Shown: positions 16,376 to 24,860 of the stretch, in pieces
Layout: each line of letters begins with the position of its first letter
Position numbering within the stretch: position 1 is the first letter of the stretch
Source: an uncultured Bacilli bacterium
GTDB lineage: Bacteria > Bacillota_I > Bacilli_A > RF39 > UBA660
Assembly: GCA_905236935.1 (NCBI GenBank)
Contig: CAJOQL010000079.1
Span: 1 to 48,839, forward strand
Length of the DNA: 48,839 nt
Reading direction: 5' to 3'
The notes under the pieces: model-generated
What the model saw: only the letters and a program-made list of their open reading frames with translations
Told to the model about the DNA's origin: nothing
The model's database searches: none
Program-made: the position numbers and the translations under genes

Positions 16376-16391
16376 TGTTTCACGTGAAACA
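16376..16391. promoter_or_regulatory. parS site 1
   Basis: Perfect TGTTTCACGTGAAACA, a canonical ParB/Spo0J binding palindrome (consensus TGTTNCACGTGNAACA). It is the centre of a 38-bp perfect palindrome at 16365-16402 whose arms contain TTATCAACA and TGTTGATAA. Confidence 0.9.
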
Positions 16392-16470
16392 TGTTGATAA
16401 ATTTTAGAATTATTATATTTTGTTTATGATAATATATATATATTCTTTATTTATAAAATATATATTATGA

Positions 16471-16486
16471 TGTTTCACGTGAAACA
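16471..16486. promoter_or_regulatory. parS site 2
   Basis: Perfect TGTTTCACGTGAAACA, flanked by TTATTATGA on the left and TTGTGTATAACTTTAATG on the right, the same context as site 4. Confidence 0.9.
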
Positions 16487-16658
16487 TTGTGTATAACTTT
16501 AATGAAATTATTAAATTATGCTATTAATATAATTTTTTAATATATTATTTCGGCGCTAAATTGTATTTTTATTATTTTTATATATAGTATTTGTAAATTT
16601 GTATTGTGTTTTTATTTAATATTTATATTCAAAAAATATTTTTAAATGTTTAAATCAT

Positions 16659-16674
16659 AGTTTCACGTGAAACA
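16659..16674. promoter_or_regulatory. parS site 3 (one mismatch)
   Basis: AGTTTCACGTGAAACA differs from the other sites only at the first base. It is the weaker partner of site 5, with similar downstream sequence. Confidence 0.8.
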
Positions 16675-16817
16675 TTGTGTATAATTTTGATAAATTACTA
16701 ATTTATCTTCTTTAAATTATTTTTTATCTTTTAAATATTATTACTTTATTATCATTTTTATATATATTGATATATTATTTTTTGAAATATTTTTCTTATA
16801 TATTGTTTTTATTATGA

Positions 16818-16833
16818 TGTTTCACGTGAAACA
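16818..16833. promoter_or_regulatory. parS site 4
   Basis: Perfect TGTTTCACGTGAAACA, 347 bases from site 2 and in nearly identical flanking sequence. Confidence 0.9.
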
Positions 16834-17041
16834 TTGTGTATAACTTTAATGAAATTATTAAATTATGCTATTTATAATTTTTCTTTTAATTAATTATCTT
16901 TATATGAATTGCATTTTTATATATTGTATTAGTAAAAAATAGTAGATAATTTCTATTTAAATAGCGACGTTAATTTTTTTAATATTGTTTATTTTTTTGT
17001 TTAACGTCTATTTTAAAATTATTTTTAAATCTTTAAAACAA

Positions 17042-17057
17042 TGTTTCACGTGAAACA
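17042..17057. promoter_or_regulatory. parS site 5
   Basis: Perfect TGTTTCACGTGAAACA; flanks resemble those of site 3. Confidence 0.9.
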
Positions 17058-17189
17058 TTGTTTATATCTTTGATAAATTAGTTAAAGAGCATCTGAAAAA
17101 TATTTTTTGGAATATTAATATAATTATTTATTATCATATTTATTTATATACTTTTTGAAATATTTTTTTATAAATTGTTTTTATTATGA

Positions 17190-17205
17190 TGTTTCACGTG
17201 AAACA
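17190..17205. promoter_or_regulatory. parS site 6
   Basis: Perfect TGTTTCACGTGAAACA, preceded by TTTTTATTATGA as at sites 2 and 4. Confidence 0.9.
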
Positions 17206-17301
17206 TTGTGAATAACTCTTTCATTTCTTTAATTATAGAAAATTTAAATTAATATATGTTCCAAAAATGTTTATAATACATTAATTTAAATTAAATTTTT
17301 T

Positions 17302-17339
17302 TAAAAAAGTGATGTTTCACGTGAAACATCACTTTTTTA
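17302..17339. terminator. gyrA terminator built on parS site 7
   Basis: A 38-bp perfect palindrome has TGTTTCACGTGAAACA (17313-17328) at its centre and A6/T6 runs at its ends. Transcribed from either strand it makes a long hairpin ending in Us. The gyrA stop codon (17337-17339) is inside it. It serves as an intrinsic terminator and a parS site at the same time. Confidence 0.85.
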
Positions 17340-19913
17340 TTCTATTGTTTTAACTTCTTGTGTATCAAGATTATCATTTAATGTTTCACGTGAAACATCG
17401 TTCTGAATTAAACTTATAGATGATACTTTTTGATTATCCTTTAAATTAATTAATCTTGTACCTTGAGTTACTCTTCCTAATTGAGATATTTGATCAATTG
17501 GTATTCTAATAATAATTCCAGAGTCAGTTATCAACATTAAATCGCAATTGTCTATTACTCTTTTTATTGAAACTATATTTCCATTTTTATCTGTAATATT
17601 TAAAGCCTTTACTCCTTTGCTTCCTCTTCTAGTCTTTCTAAATTCAGAAATTACAGTTTTTTTACCATATCCTTTTTCAGTTACTAGAATTATATTATCC
17701 GTTTCTTTAGTGGTTTCTAAACTTACACATATACCACCATCTAAGTTAATTCCTTTTACTCCACTGGCAGTTCTACCCATAACACGAACTTCTGATTCAT
17801 TAAATAATGCCATTTTTCCTAAGCTTGATGCAAGCATGATATCACATTCGCCATCAGTCTTTTTAACATCTACTAACTCATCTGTTTCTTTTAAACTTAT
17901 ACATAGTTTACCAGATTTTCTTATATTATCAAATTCGCGAACATTTGTTCTTTTTACTAATCCTTTTTTAGTTGCAAATAACAAATATTTACAATCATTA
18001 TCTGAAGAAATTGACATAAATGTAGATACTTTTTCATCTTTTTCAATTGGCAATAAGTTAATTATTGGTAATCCTTTAGATGTTCTACTATATTCAGGAA
18101 CTTCGTACCCTTTGATTCTGTAAACTTTTCCTTTATTAGTAAATACTAGCAAATGATCATGTGACTTTAAGTTAAGCAAGTATTCAACGTAATCTTCTTC
18201 ATTAGTTGACATGCCTTTAACACCGACTCCACCGCGATTCTGTGTGCGATAATTATCAACAGTTGTACGTTTAATATAACCTTTGTTGGTTAATGATACA
18301 ACAATATTCTCATTTGGAATTAGTGATTCATCTTCTATATAATCTATTGCAGTCATATCAATATGAGTTCTACGATCGTCTGCATATTTATCACGAATCT
18401 CTGTAAGTTCATTTTTAATTATTCCAAGAACTTTTTCTTCACTTGCTAAAATACTCTTTAATTCTTCAATTAATTTAAGCAAATCTTCAAGTTCTTTTTC
18501 AATCTTATCTCTTTCTAAGCCTGTTAATCTTCTTAATCTCATTTCAAGAATTGCATCTGCTTGAAGCTCTGATAATCCAAAATTACTAATTAATCCAGCT
18601 TTTGCTTCATCATCAGTTTTAGAACCTCTAATTAACTTAATTACTTCATCTATATGATCTAAAGCTATTTTTAAACCTTCTAAGATATGAACTCTAGCTT
18701 CTGCTTTATTTAAATCAAATTTAGTTCTTCTTATAATGATAGTTTTTTGATGGTCAATATATTTTACAATAATATCTTTTAACCCTAATATTCTAGGTGT
18801 TTTATCATCAATCATTAAGAAAATTATGCCATATGTTGTTTGAAAATTAGTTAATTTGTATAATTTGTTTAAAACAACCTGTGGATTGGCATCTTTTTTT
18901 AATGTAATTGTGATTTTTATACCATCCTTTAAATCAGTATGATAATCAGATATTCCATCTATTATTTTATTATGAACTAATTCTGCTACTCTTAATTTTA
19001 ATTCTTGAGTATTAACTCCATATGGAACTTCAGTAATTACGATATTACTATGATTTTGATGTTCTTCAATTTCAGCTTTACTACGGATTGTAATAGTACC
19101 TCTACCTGTTTCATATGCTTTTCTGATTCCACTATTACCTAAAATAATACCACCTGTTGGAAAATCTGGGCCTTTAATATATTGCATAAGTCCATCAGTA
19201 TCAATATCTGGATTATCAATATATGCAATACATCCATTAATAACTTCTCCTAAATTATGTGGAGGTATCTGAGTTGCCATTCCTACAGCTATACCCATTG
19301 TACCGTTAACTAAAATATTAGGAAATTTTGATGGTAAAACTAATGGTTCTTTTCTTGTTTCATCAAAGTTTGATTGCATATCAACTGTATCTTTATTAAT
19401 ATCTTTTAATAATTCTAAAGATATTTTTGATAATCTAGATTCAGTATAACGATAAGCCGCAGCGCCATCTCCTTCAATTGTACCGAAATTACCATGTCCA
19501 TCTACTAGTGTGTATCTTTCAACCCAATCTTGGGCTAAACGTACCATTGCATCATATATTGATGTATCACCGTGTGGGTGGTATGCACCAATTACGTTAC
19601 CAACTGTGGTTGCACACTTTTTATGTGGTTTATCTGGTGTATAACCATTTTCATACATAGACCATAAAATACGCCTATGAACTGGCTTTAATCCATCTCT
19701 TAAATCTGGAATAGCTCTAGCCATAATTACACTAGCAGAATAATCAATAAAAGATTTTTTTACTTCGTCAACAATGTTATTTTGAACAAAACTATCTTTT
19801 TCATGAAATTCACCACCAAAATCGGTTGTTACTTTATCTTCATTAACATCTTTTTCTATATTTTCATCATTTAAATTAACTTCTTCTATATTATTTGAAT
19901 CTTCATTTTCCAT
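17337..19913 (-). CDS. gyrA: DNA gyrase subunit A
   Basis: The breakage-reunion subunit of gyrase. Residues ~50-520 form the winged-helix/tower core with the catalytic Tyr in 'AAYRYTESRLSK' (about 130) and the QRDR motif 'HPHGDTSIYDAM'. Residues ~530-840 are six beta-pinwheel blades with a GyrA-box-like 'QNRGGVGVKG'. The length (858) is normal. An acidic ~45-residue leader precedes the usual start region ('FIDYSASVIMARAIPDLRDG'). The C-terminal tail 'NDVSRETLN' is encoded by parS site 8. The start is supported by GGGGTGA. It follows gyrB by 17 bases. Confidence 0.97.
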   Translation of the reverse strand: MENEDSNNIEEVNLNDENIEKDVNEDKVTTDFGGEFHEKDSFVQNNIVDEVKKSFIDYSASVIMARAIPDLRDGLKPVHRRILWSMYENGYTPDKPHKKCATTVGNVIGAYHPHGDTSIYDAMVRLAQDWVERYTLVDGHGNFGTIEGDGAAAYRYTESRLSKISLELLKDINKDTVDMQSNFDETRKEPLVLPSKFPNILVNGTMGIAVGMATQIPPHNLGEVINGCIAYIDNPDIDTDGLMQYIKGPDFPTGGIILGNSGIRKAYETGRGTITIRSKAEIEEHQNHSNIVITEVPYGVNTQELKLRVAELVHNKIIDGISDYHTDLKDGIKITITLKKDANPQVVLNKLYKLTNFQTTYGIIFLMIDDKTPRILGLKDIIVKYIDHQKTIIIRRTKFDLNKAEARVHILEGLKIALDHIDEVIKLIRGSKTDDEAKAGLISNFGLSELQADAILEMRLRRLTGLERDKIEKELEDLLKLIEELKSILASEEKVLGIIKNELTEIRDKYADDRRTHIDMTAIDYIEDESLIPNENIVVSLTNKGYIKRTTVDNYRTQNRGGVGVKGMSTNEEDYVEYLLNLKSHDHLLVFTNKGKVYRIKGYEVPEYSRTSKGLPIINLLPIEKDEKVSTFMSISSDNDCKYLLFATKKGLVKRTNVREFDNIRKSGKLCISLKETDELVDVKKTDGECDIMLASSLGKMALFNESEVRVMGRTASGVKGINLDGGICVSLETTKETDNIILVTEKGYGKKTVISEFRKTRRGSKGVKALNITDKNGNIVSIKRVIDNCDLMLITDSGIIIRIPIDQISQLGRVTQGTRLINLKDNQKVSSISLIQNDVSRETLNDNLDTQEVKTIE
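17392..17407. promoter_or_regulatory. parS site 8, inside the gyrA coding region
   Basis: Perfect TGTTTCACGTGAAACA within codons for the unstructured GyrA tail; the site encodes the core of D-V-S-R-E-T. Sites 7 and 8 are 79 bases apart. Confidence 0.9.
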
Positions 19914-19930
19914 TTAATTCACCCCACTTA

Positions 19931-21865
19931 CTATAAATCAACATCGGCAAAACGGGCATTTTCTTCAATAAACTGTCGTCTTGGTTCTACTTCTTCACCC
20001 ATTAATTTTTCAAATATTGCATCTGCTGCTACTAAGTCATCAACTGTAATTTGTTTTAAAACTCTAGTATTAATATCCATTGTTGTTTCATAAAGTTCTT
20101 CAGCATCCATTTCACCAAGACCTTTCATTCGAGTTATTTCAGCACGAGATCTATCACTATCTTTTAAGGTTGCTAAATAAGCATCTCTTTCCTTCTCGTC
20201 TAAAACATATTTCCTTGTTTTTCCGTAACGAATTCTAAATAATGGAGGCTGAGCAGCGTAAACATGGCCAGCTTCTACTATTGGTCTAAAATATCTATAA
20301 AATAATGTTAGAAGTAAAACTCTAATATGTGCTCCGTCGACATCGGCATCAGTCATTATTACTATTTTATCATATCTTAATTTAGATAAATCAAATTCTG
20401 CACCAATTCCTGTTCCAAAAGCAGTGATAATTGTTTTTATTTCTTCATTTGAAAGTGCTTTATCTAGTCTAGCTTTTTCAACATTTAAAATTTTACCTCT
20501 AAGTGGTAGGATTGCTTGAGTAACTGAATTTCTTCCTTTTTTAGCAGAACCTGCTGCTGAATCTCCCTCGACTATAAATATTTCTGATTCAACTGGATCT
20601 TTGCTTTTACAATCTGATAGTTTTCCCCAGGTATTTACAGTTGTTAATCCTGTATTTCTTGATGCTTCTCTTGCTTTTCTTGCAGCATTTCTAGCACGAC
20701 ACGCTTGCATTGCTTTTTCAATAATTATTTTGGCTTCACTTGGATTTTCCATTAAAAATCTTTCAAATCCTTGAGAGAATACAGAATCCGCAAGTTTTCT
20801 AACTTCTGAATTTCCTAGTCTTCCTTTGGTTTGCCCTTCAAATTGTGGATTTGGATGTTTACAAGAAATTATCATCGTAAGTCCTTCTTTAACATCATCA
20901 CCAGTTAATGATTCGTCTTTTTCTTTAAGAATATTATTCTTTCTAGCATAGTTATTGATTACTCTTGTTAATGCACGTCGTACGCCTTCTTCATGGGTGC
21001 CACCATCATGAGTATTAATATTATTAACAAATGAGTATATATTATCATTATAGCCAGTGTTGTATTGCATGGCTACTTCAAAGAAAACATTATCTTCTTC
21101 TCCTTCTAAGTGAATAATATCATCGTGTACAGGAGTTTTTCCTTGATTTATGAATTTTACATATTCACTAATACCACCTTCATATAAAAAATGTTCTCCG
21201 GTAGTATCTTCTTCGTCTCGGTCATCTCTTAAAGTTAAAGATAGTCCTTTATTTAAGAAGGCAAGTTCTCTAACTCTTACTTTTAAGGTTTCATAGTCAT
21301 AAACTTCTGTATCAAATATTTCAGAATCAGGTTTAAATGTTACGGTTGTTCCTGTTCTATTAGGTTCACAATCACCAACTATTGTTAGCTTTTGAGCAGT
21401 TTTACCACCATTTTCAAATTTAGCTTCATAAATTTTACTATCTTTATAAACTGTGACTACTACCCATTTAGATAATGCATTAACTACAGACGCACCTACA
21501 CCATGCAATCCACCAGATACTTTATATCCGCCACCGCCGAATTTACCACCAGCATGTAAGACAGTATATACCGTTTCAACAGTAGATATACCGGTTTTTG
21601 CATGAATTCCAACTGGAATACCACGTCCATCATCTTTTACTGTTATTGAATTATCTTTATTAATAACTATTTCAATATTTTTACAAAATCCTGCTAAAGC
21701 TTCATCGATAGAGTTATCTACTATTTCCCAAACTAAATGATGTAATCCTTTAACATCAGTTGTACCAATATACATTCCAGGTCTTTTTCTTACAGCTTCT
21801 AATCCTTCTAAAACTTGAATATCATTTTCATTATATTCTAAATTTTTTTCATTTTCATTATTCAT
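19931..21865 (-). CDS. gyrB: DNA gyrase subunit B
   Basis: The ATPase and Toprim subunit that powers negative supercoiling. The GHKL ATPase motifs are '[13 protein letters not shown]', '[11 protein letters not shown]' and '[13 protein letters not shown]'. The transducer precedes the Toprim motifs 'EGDSAAGSA' and '[17 protein letters not shown]'. Length 644 matches B. subtilis GyrB (638). Its start overlaps the end of recF by eight bases, the conserved recF-gyrB-gyrA arrangement. Confidence 0.97.
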   Translation of the reverse strand: MNNENEKNLEYNENDIQVLEGLEAVRKRPGMYIGTTDVKGLHHLVWEIVDNSIDEALAGFCKNIEIVINKDNSITVKDDGRGIPVGIHAKTGISTVETVYTVLHAGGKFGGGGYKVSGGLHGVGASVVNALSKWVVVTVYKDSKIYEAKFENGGKTAQKLTIVGDCEPNRTGTTVTFKPDSEIFDTEVYDYETLKVRVRELAFLNKGLSLTLRDDRDEEDTTGEHFLYEGGISEYVKFINQGKTPVHDDIIHLEGEEDNVFFEVAMQYNTGYNDNIYSFVNNINTHDGGTHEEGVRRALTRVINNYARKNNILKEKDESLTGDDVKEGLTMIISCKHPNPQFEGQTKGRLGNSEVRKLADSVFSQGFERFLMENPSEAKIIIEKAMQACRARNAARKAREASRNTGLTTVNTWGKLSDCKSKDPVESEIFIVEGDSAAGSAKKGRNSVTQAILPLRGKILNVEKARLDKALSNEEIKTIITAFGTGIGAEFDLSKLRYDKIVIMTDADVDGAHIRVLLLTLFYRYFRPIVEAGHVYAAQPPLFRIRYGKTRKYVLDEKERDAYLATLKDSDRSRAEITRMKGLGEMDAEELYETTMDINTRVLKQITVDDLVAADAIFEKLMGEEVEPRRQFIEENARFADVDL

Positions 21866-22955
21866 AATCTTTTACCTCAACTTTCTTGTTTGTTATTTTA
21901 ATTACCCGACAGTTATTTAATAATTTTTTATTTACTTTATCAATATCTGTAGTAGTAATAATAATTTGAAAATTCTTTTTAAAATTGCTAATTAATGTAT
22001 TAATTTTTTTATCATCCAATTCACTAAATAAATCATCCAGTATTAATATTGGAGTTCTTTTTTTAGTATTAATACAGTATTTTATTTCAGAAAGTTTAAA
22101 AGCAATTATTGCATTTTTTAATTCCCCCTCTGATAAAAAATCTTTTGCTAAATGATTATTAATTTCAAATAAATAGTCATCAATATGAACACCTAAATGA
22201 GTTTTTCCATAATTAATGTCTTTAGTTTGATTTTTTTTATAGTCTTTTTGTAATTCTTCTTTATTTTTTCCTTCAAAATTAGATATATATTTTATTTGAA
22301 GAAGCTCTTTTTTTACAACTTTTTTAAATATGATACCAATATAACTATTAATTTGGTTTACATAATCTTTTCTTATATTATGTATTTTTATACCTAAATC
22401 AATTAATTTATCAGTTAATATTTCTAAATAGTCGGTTGGAATATTTCCATTTAGATACATAGATTTTAAATACGTATTTCTTTGTTTTAGCACCTTATTA
22501 TACATACTTAATAATTTCAGATAATCATTATTAAATTGTGAAAGTTCCATATTTATTAATTTCCTATGAATACTTGGATTATCTTTAATCAGCTTCATAT
22601 CTTCAGTGGTAAAAAGAATTACATTTAATTTGGATATATAATCGCCTATCGATTTAATTTGATTATTATCAATTCTAATATTTTTACCAGCTTTAGTAAT
22701 TACTATTTTAAATACATTAGATATTTTATCAACAATATTAGCTTCAATAACAGCAAAATCTTCACTATCTTTAATTAAAACTTCATCATTATTTGTTCTA
22801 AAAGATTTAGTAAGGGCTAGATAATATATTGATTCAACAATATTCGTCTTACCAATTCCATTATTTCCAATAATTATATTCTTATAATTGGAAAAATTCA
22901 GATTTAAATTATTATGATTGCGAAAATTTTTAAGTTTTAAATTAGTGATTTTCAT
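21858..22955 (-). CDS. recF: DNA replication and repair protein RecF
   Basis: An SMC-like ATPase that loads RecA at gaps with RecO and RecR. Walker A is '[10 protein letters not shown]' at about residues 30-38. The signature '[19 protein letters not shown]' follows, then Walker B '[13 protein letters not shown]'. The 365-residue length is normal. An SD-like GAGGG lies before the ATG. In B. subtilis the S4-domain gene yaaA lies between dnaN and recF; here that place is taken by a comK-like gene. Confidence 0.96.
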   Translation of the reverse strand: MKITNLKLKNFRNHNNLNLNFSNYKNIIIGNNGIGKTNIVESIYYLALTKSFRTNNDEVLIKDSEDFAVIEANIVDKISNVFKIVITKAGKNIRIDNNQIKSIGDYISKLNVILFTTEDMKLIKDNPSIHRKLINMELSQFNNDYLKLLSMYNKVLKQRNTYLKSMYLNGNIPTDYLEILTDKLIDLGIKIHNIRKDYVNQINSYIGIIFKKVVKKELLQIKYISNFEGKNKEELQKDYKKNQTKDINYGKTHLGVHIDDYLFEINNHLAKDFLSEGELKNAIIAFKLSEIKYCINTKKRTPILILDDLFSELDDKKINTLISNFKKNFQIIITTTDIDKVNKKLLNNCRVIKITNKKVEVKDYE

Positions 22956-22988
22956 TTTAAGCCCTCTTTTAAAGCGATATAATAATAA

Positions 22989-23018
22989 AATAGGTATATT
23001 AAAGTACCTATACCTATT
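22989..23018 (-). terminator. Hairpin between the comK-like gene and recF
   Basis: A perfect 10-bp stem (AATAGGTATA / TATACCTATT, ten-base loop). On the minus strand it is followed by TTATTATTATAT, a poor U tract, so termination would be partial. A TATAAT (minus strand, about 23021-23026) lies just upstream, so the hairpin may instead sit in the recF leader. Confidence 0.5.
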
Positions 23019-23060
23019 TAATTATAACATAAAAATTTTGGGCTTTAAATACAAAATTTG

Positions 23061-23504
23061 TTATTTACTGTGATTTTTAAAAGTATTTTTTAATGATAAA
23101 GATCTTAAATATTGATTATTAATTATACGATATGTTTCATCTATTTCCAAACTTTCTTCATTTAAGAATTCTATCTGACATTTATCATCTAATTCCTTGA
23201 TTTTATCAATATTACTAGCATTTATCCAGGCACAATCTTTTAATCTTGGAGAACAGGTTGGGAAAAAAACTGTTGGTTTCTTTTCTGATACAATTATTGG
23301 TGCTTTATATGATTGGCCTGTCATGTCATTAGTTTTTTTAGTTCTACCTGCAAGACTACTACCATAGTATTGGCAATTACTATCCATTATTTTATTTATT
23401 TTTTCATCAATTATGTAACAATCATGATCTTCATAAATAATAGTTTTTTTCTTGCCTAAAGGTATTAATGCTAATGTATTGTCATTTATAAGATATTCTT
23501 TCAT
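23061..23504 (-). CDS. ComK-family competence transcription factor homologue
   Basis: The 147-residue product has the ComK core. 'SNCQYYGSSLAGRTKKT' corresponds to the B. subtilis segment 'SCRFFGSSYAGRKAGT'. 'KAPIIVSEKKPTVFFPTCS' matches 'KPPIMVDP...FLFPTLS', and 'DCAWINASNI' matches 'QCGWISHVHV'. The C-terminal ~35 residues of Bacillus ComK (192 residues), used for oligomerisation and MecA control, are missing. The ATG at 23504 follows AGAGGGGTGA at ideal spacing. The gene lies between dnaN and recF. It has its own regulatory region with three Spo0A-type boxes, and the dnaN terminator insulates it from dnaN. Family membership is strong; whether it drives competence here is unknown. Confidence 0.85.
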   Translation of the reverse strand: MKEYLINDNTLALIPLGKKKTIIYEDHDCYIIDEKINKIMDSNCQYYGSSLAGRTKKTNDMTGQSYKAPIIVSEKKPTVFFPTCSPRLKDCAWINASNIDKIKELDDKCQIEFLNEESLEIDETYRIINNQYLRSLSLKNTFKNHSK

Positions 23505-23546
23505 CCAAATCACCCCTCTTTCAAAGTTAATATTAGAGCATAATAT

Positions 23547-23575
23547 TTTGTCGAAATTTGTCGATTTTTGTCGAA
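23547..23575. promoter_or_regulatory. Three phased Spo0A boxes upstream of the comK-like gene
   Basis: On the plus strand TTTGTCGAA (23547-23555), TTTGTCGAT (23557-23565) and TTTGTCGAA (23567-23575) are spaced exactly 10 bp apart, so they lie on one face of the helix. They match the 0A box (TGTCGAA core). A candidate -10, TAATAT on the minus strand (23530-23535), would place the -35 region within the boxes. Direct control of the comK-like promoter by Spo0A-P is inferred. Confidence 0.8.
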
Positions 23576-23590
23576 ATATACCAAAAAATA

Positions 23591-23627
23591 AAAAAAGAGT
23601 TTTTATTTTTTGGCAAAACTCTTTTTT
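23591..23627 (-). terminator. dnaN terminator (bidirectional shape)
   Basis: A 13-bp perfect stem (AAAAAAGAGTTTT / AAAACTCTTTTTT) with an 11-base loop lies four bases after the dnaN stop. The outer stem supplies the T run on both strands. It separates dnaN from the comK-like gene. Confidence 0.85.
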
Positions 23628-23631
23628 ATTA

Positions 23632-24747
23632 TTAATATGTTTTTATAGGTAAAATTAGTTGAATTAATGTTTCATCAGTTGCAGATTTTAAAATTATTGG
23701 TTTTGAATCATTATTTAGAAGTATAACTAAATCTTCTTCTTCAAATGTTTTTAAGGCATCTAACATGTATTTAGCACTAAATGATATTGATATATTGTTG
23801 TCAGTATTTTTGTTAATTAGTATTTTTTCTTCAGATTTACCAATTTCGCTTGATGATGAAGTTATAACTAATTCACTTTCTTCTGTATCCATTTTTATAA
23901 TGTTTTTATCTTTATTTTGAGTTAATAATGCTGCACGATCAATAGCTGCATAATAATCATTTAAAGATGTTGTAATTATTATTTCAAATTCTTCTGGTAT
24001 AAAATTATTGGTATTTGGATATGTTCCACTTAATAAGCTTGATTGAAATAAATAATCGTTATATTTGAATAATACTTTGTTATCAAATAAGTGGATTTCA
24101 ACATTTCCTTCTTCTCCTAATAGTTTATCTAATTCACTTACATTTTTACCTGGAATAACAACATTATATGATTCATATTTTTGGTCTAGTGAAATTGTTT
24201 TTTTCGCTAGGCGATAAGAATCTGTTGCAACACATTCTAAAATATTTCCGTTTATTTTAATATTTAAACCAGTTAATAAAGGTCTAGATTCTTGAGTTGA
24301 TACAGCAAATAATGTCTGATTAATTATTTTTTTAATCGTTGCACTGTTTATAACTACTGGATTATCAACATAATCAATAGAAATATTTGGATAATCTTCT
24401 GTATCTAAGCAATTTAAATTATAAACTGTGTTTTCGGTACTAATAATAATTTTTAAACCATCTAATACTTCAATATTAATATCGGTATTGGGTAATTTTC
24501 TAATGATTTCTAATAAGTATTTACTTTGAATTATAATTTTACCTGTTTCATTTATATTTTTGATTTTATCTTTTGGGATAAAATTTCTAATAGTTAAATC
24601 ACTATCACTTGCTGTTAAATAAAGTCCATCTTCTTTAAGGTCAAACATAACTCCATTTAAAATTGGAATTATATTTCTAGGAGAGATTGCTCTCATTACA
24701 TTTGTTAAGCTTTCTAATAAAATATTTTTTTCAATTAATAATTTCAT
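23632..24747 (-). CDS. dnaN: DNA polymerase III beta sliding clamp
   Basis: The ring-shaped processivity clamp, 371 residues in three repeated domains. The N terminus 'SLTNVMRAISPRNIIPILNG' and the C-terminal 'ATDETLIQLILPIKTY' are typical; the latter corresponds to the usual final 'QLILPIRTY'. It lies 113 bases downstream of dnaA, the canonical dnaA-dnaN pair. The start is preceded by AGAAGGA. Confidence 0.97.
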   Translation of the reverse strand: MKLLIEKNILLESLTNVMRAISPRNIIPILNGVMFDLKEDGLYLTASDSDLTIRNFIPKDKIKNINETGKIIIQSKYLLEIIRKLPNTDINIEVLDGLKIIISTENTVYNLNCLDTEDYPNISIDYVDNPVVINSATIKKIINQTLFAVSTQESRPLLTGLNIKINGNILECVATDSYRLAKKTISLDQKYESYNVVIPGKNVSELDKLLGEEGNVEIHLFDNKVLFKYNDYLFQSSLLSGTYPNTNNFIPEEFEIIITTSLNDYYAAIDRAALLTQNKDKNIIKMDTEESELVITSSSSEIGKSEEKILINKNTDNNISISFSAKYMLDALKTFEEEDLVILLNNDSKPIILKSATDETLIQLILPIKTY

Positions 24748-24791
24748 ATATATTCCTTCTTTCTAGTTTTTATTATTATTAGTGTTGAAAA

Positions 24792-24800
24792 TGTTGATAA
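24792..24800. promoter_or_regulatory. DnaA-box-like site between dnaA and dnaN
   Basis: TGTTGATAA matches the DnaA box TGTGGATAA at eight of nine positions. A weaker TGTTGAAAA lies just beside it. In B. subtilis the dnaA-dnaN gap is the second half of the bipartite origin. The 113-bp gap is otherwise AT-rich. Confidence 0.45.
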
Positions 24801-24860
24801 CTTAATCTTTCTTTATAAATACTTGGATTGTTTATTGTTAATTATTTTTGTTTTTCCTCA

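Larger units (their letters stand above)
16392..17301. repeat. Non-coding parS array with imperfect ~350-380-bp repeats
   Basis: No coding capacity or RNA gene is visible in this 0.9-kb block. parS sites at 16471, 16818 and 17190 are each preceded by TTATTATGA and followed by ATTGTG. The sites at 16471 and 16818 then share 50 further bases (ATAACTTTAATGAAATTATTAAATTATGCTATT lies within). The sites at 16659 and 17042 share flanks of another kind (TTTTTAAAT/C before, TGATAAATTA after). The block is therefore an imperfectly repeated unit of about 350-380 bp with two parS sites per unit. A 13-bp inverted repeat lies at 17241-17253 and 17280-17292. It probably serves as the origin-proximal centromere. 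Confidence 0.8.

Noticed and set aside
16365..17339. Repeated palindromes as IS inverted repeats or a CRISPR array
   Set aside because: The units match the known parS consensus, spacing is irregular, there is no transposase or cas gene, and spacers share sequence.
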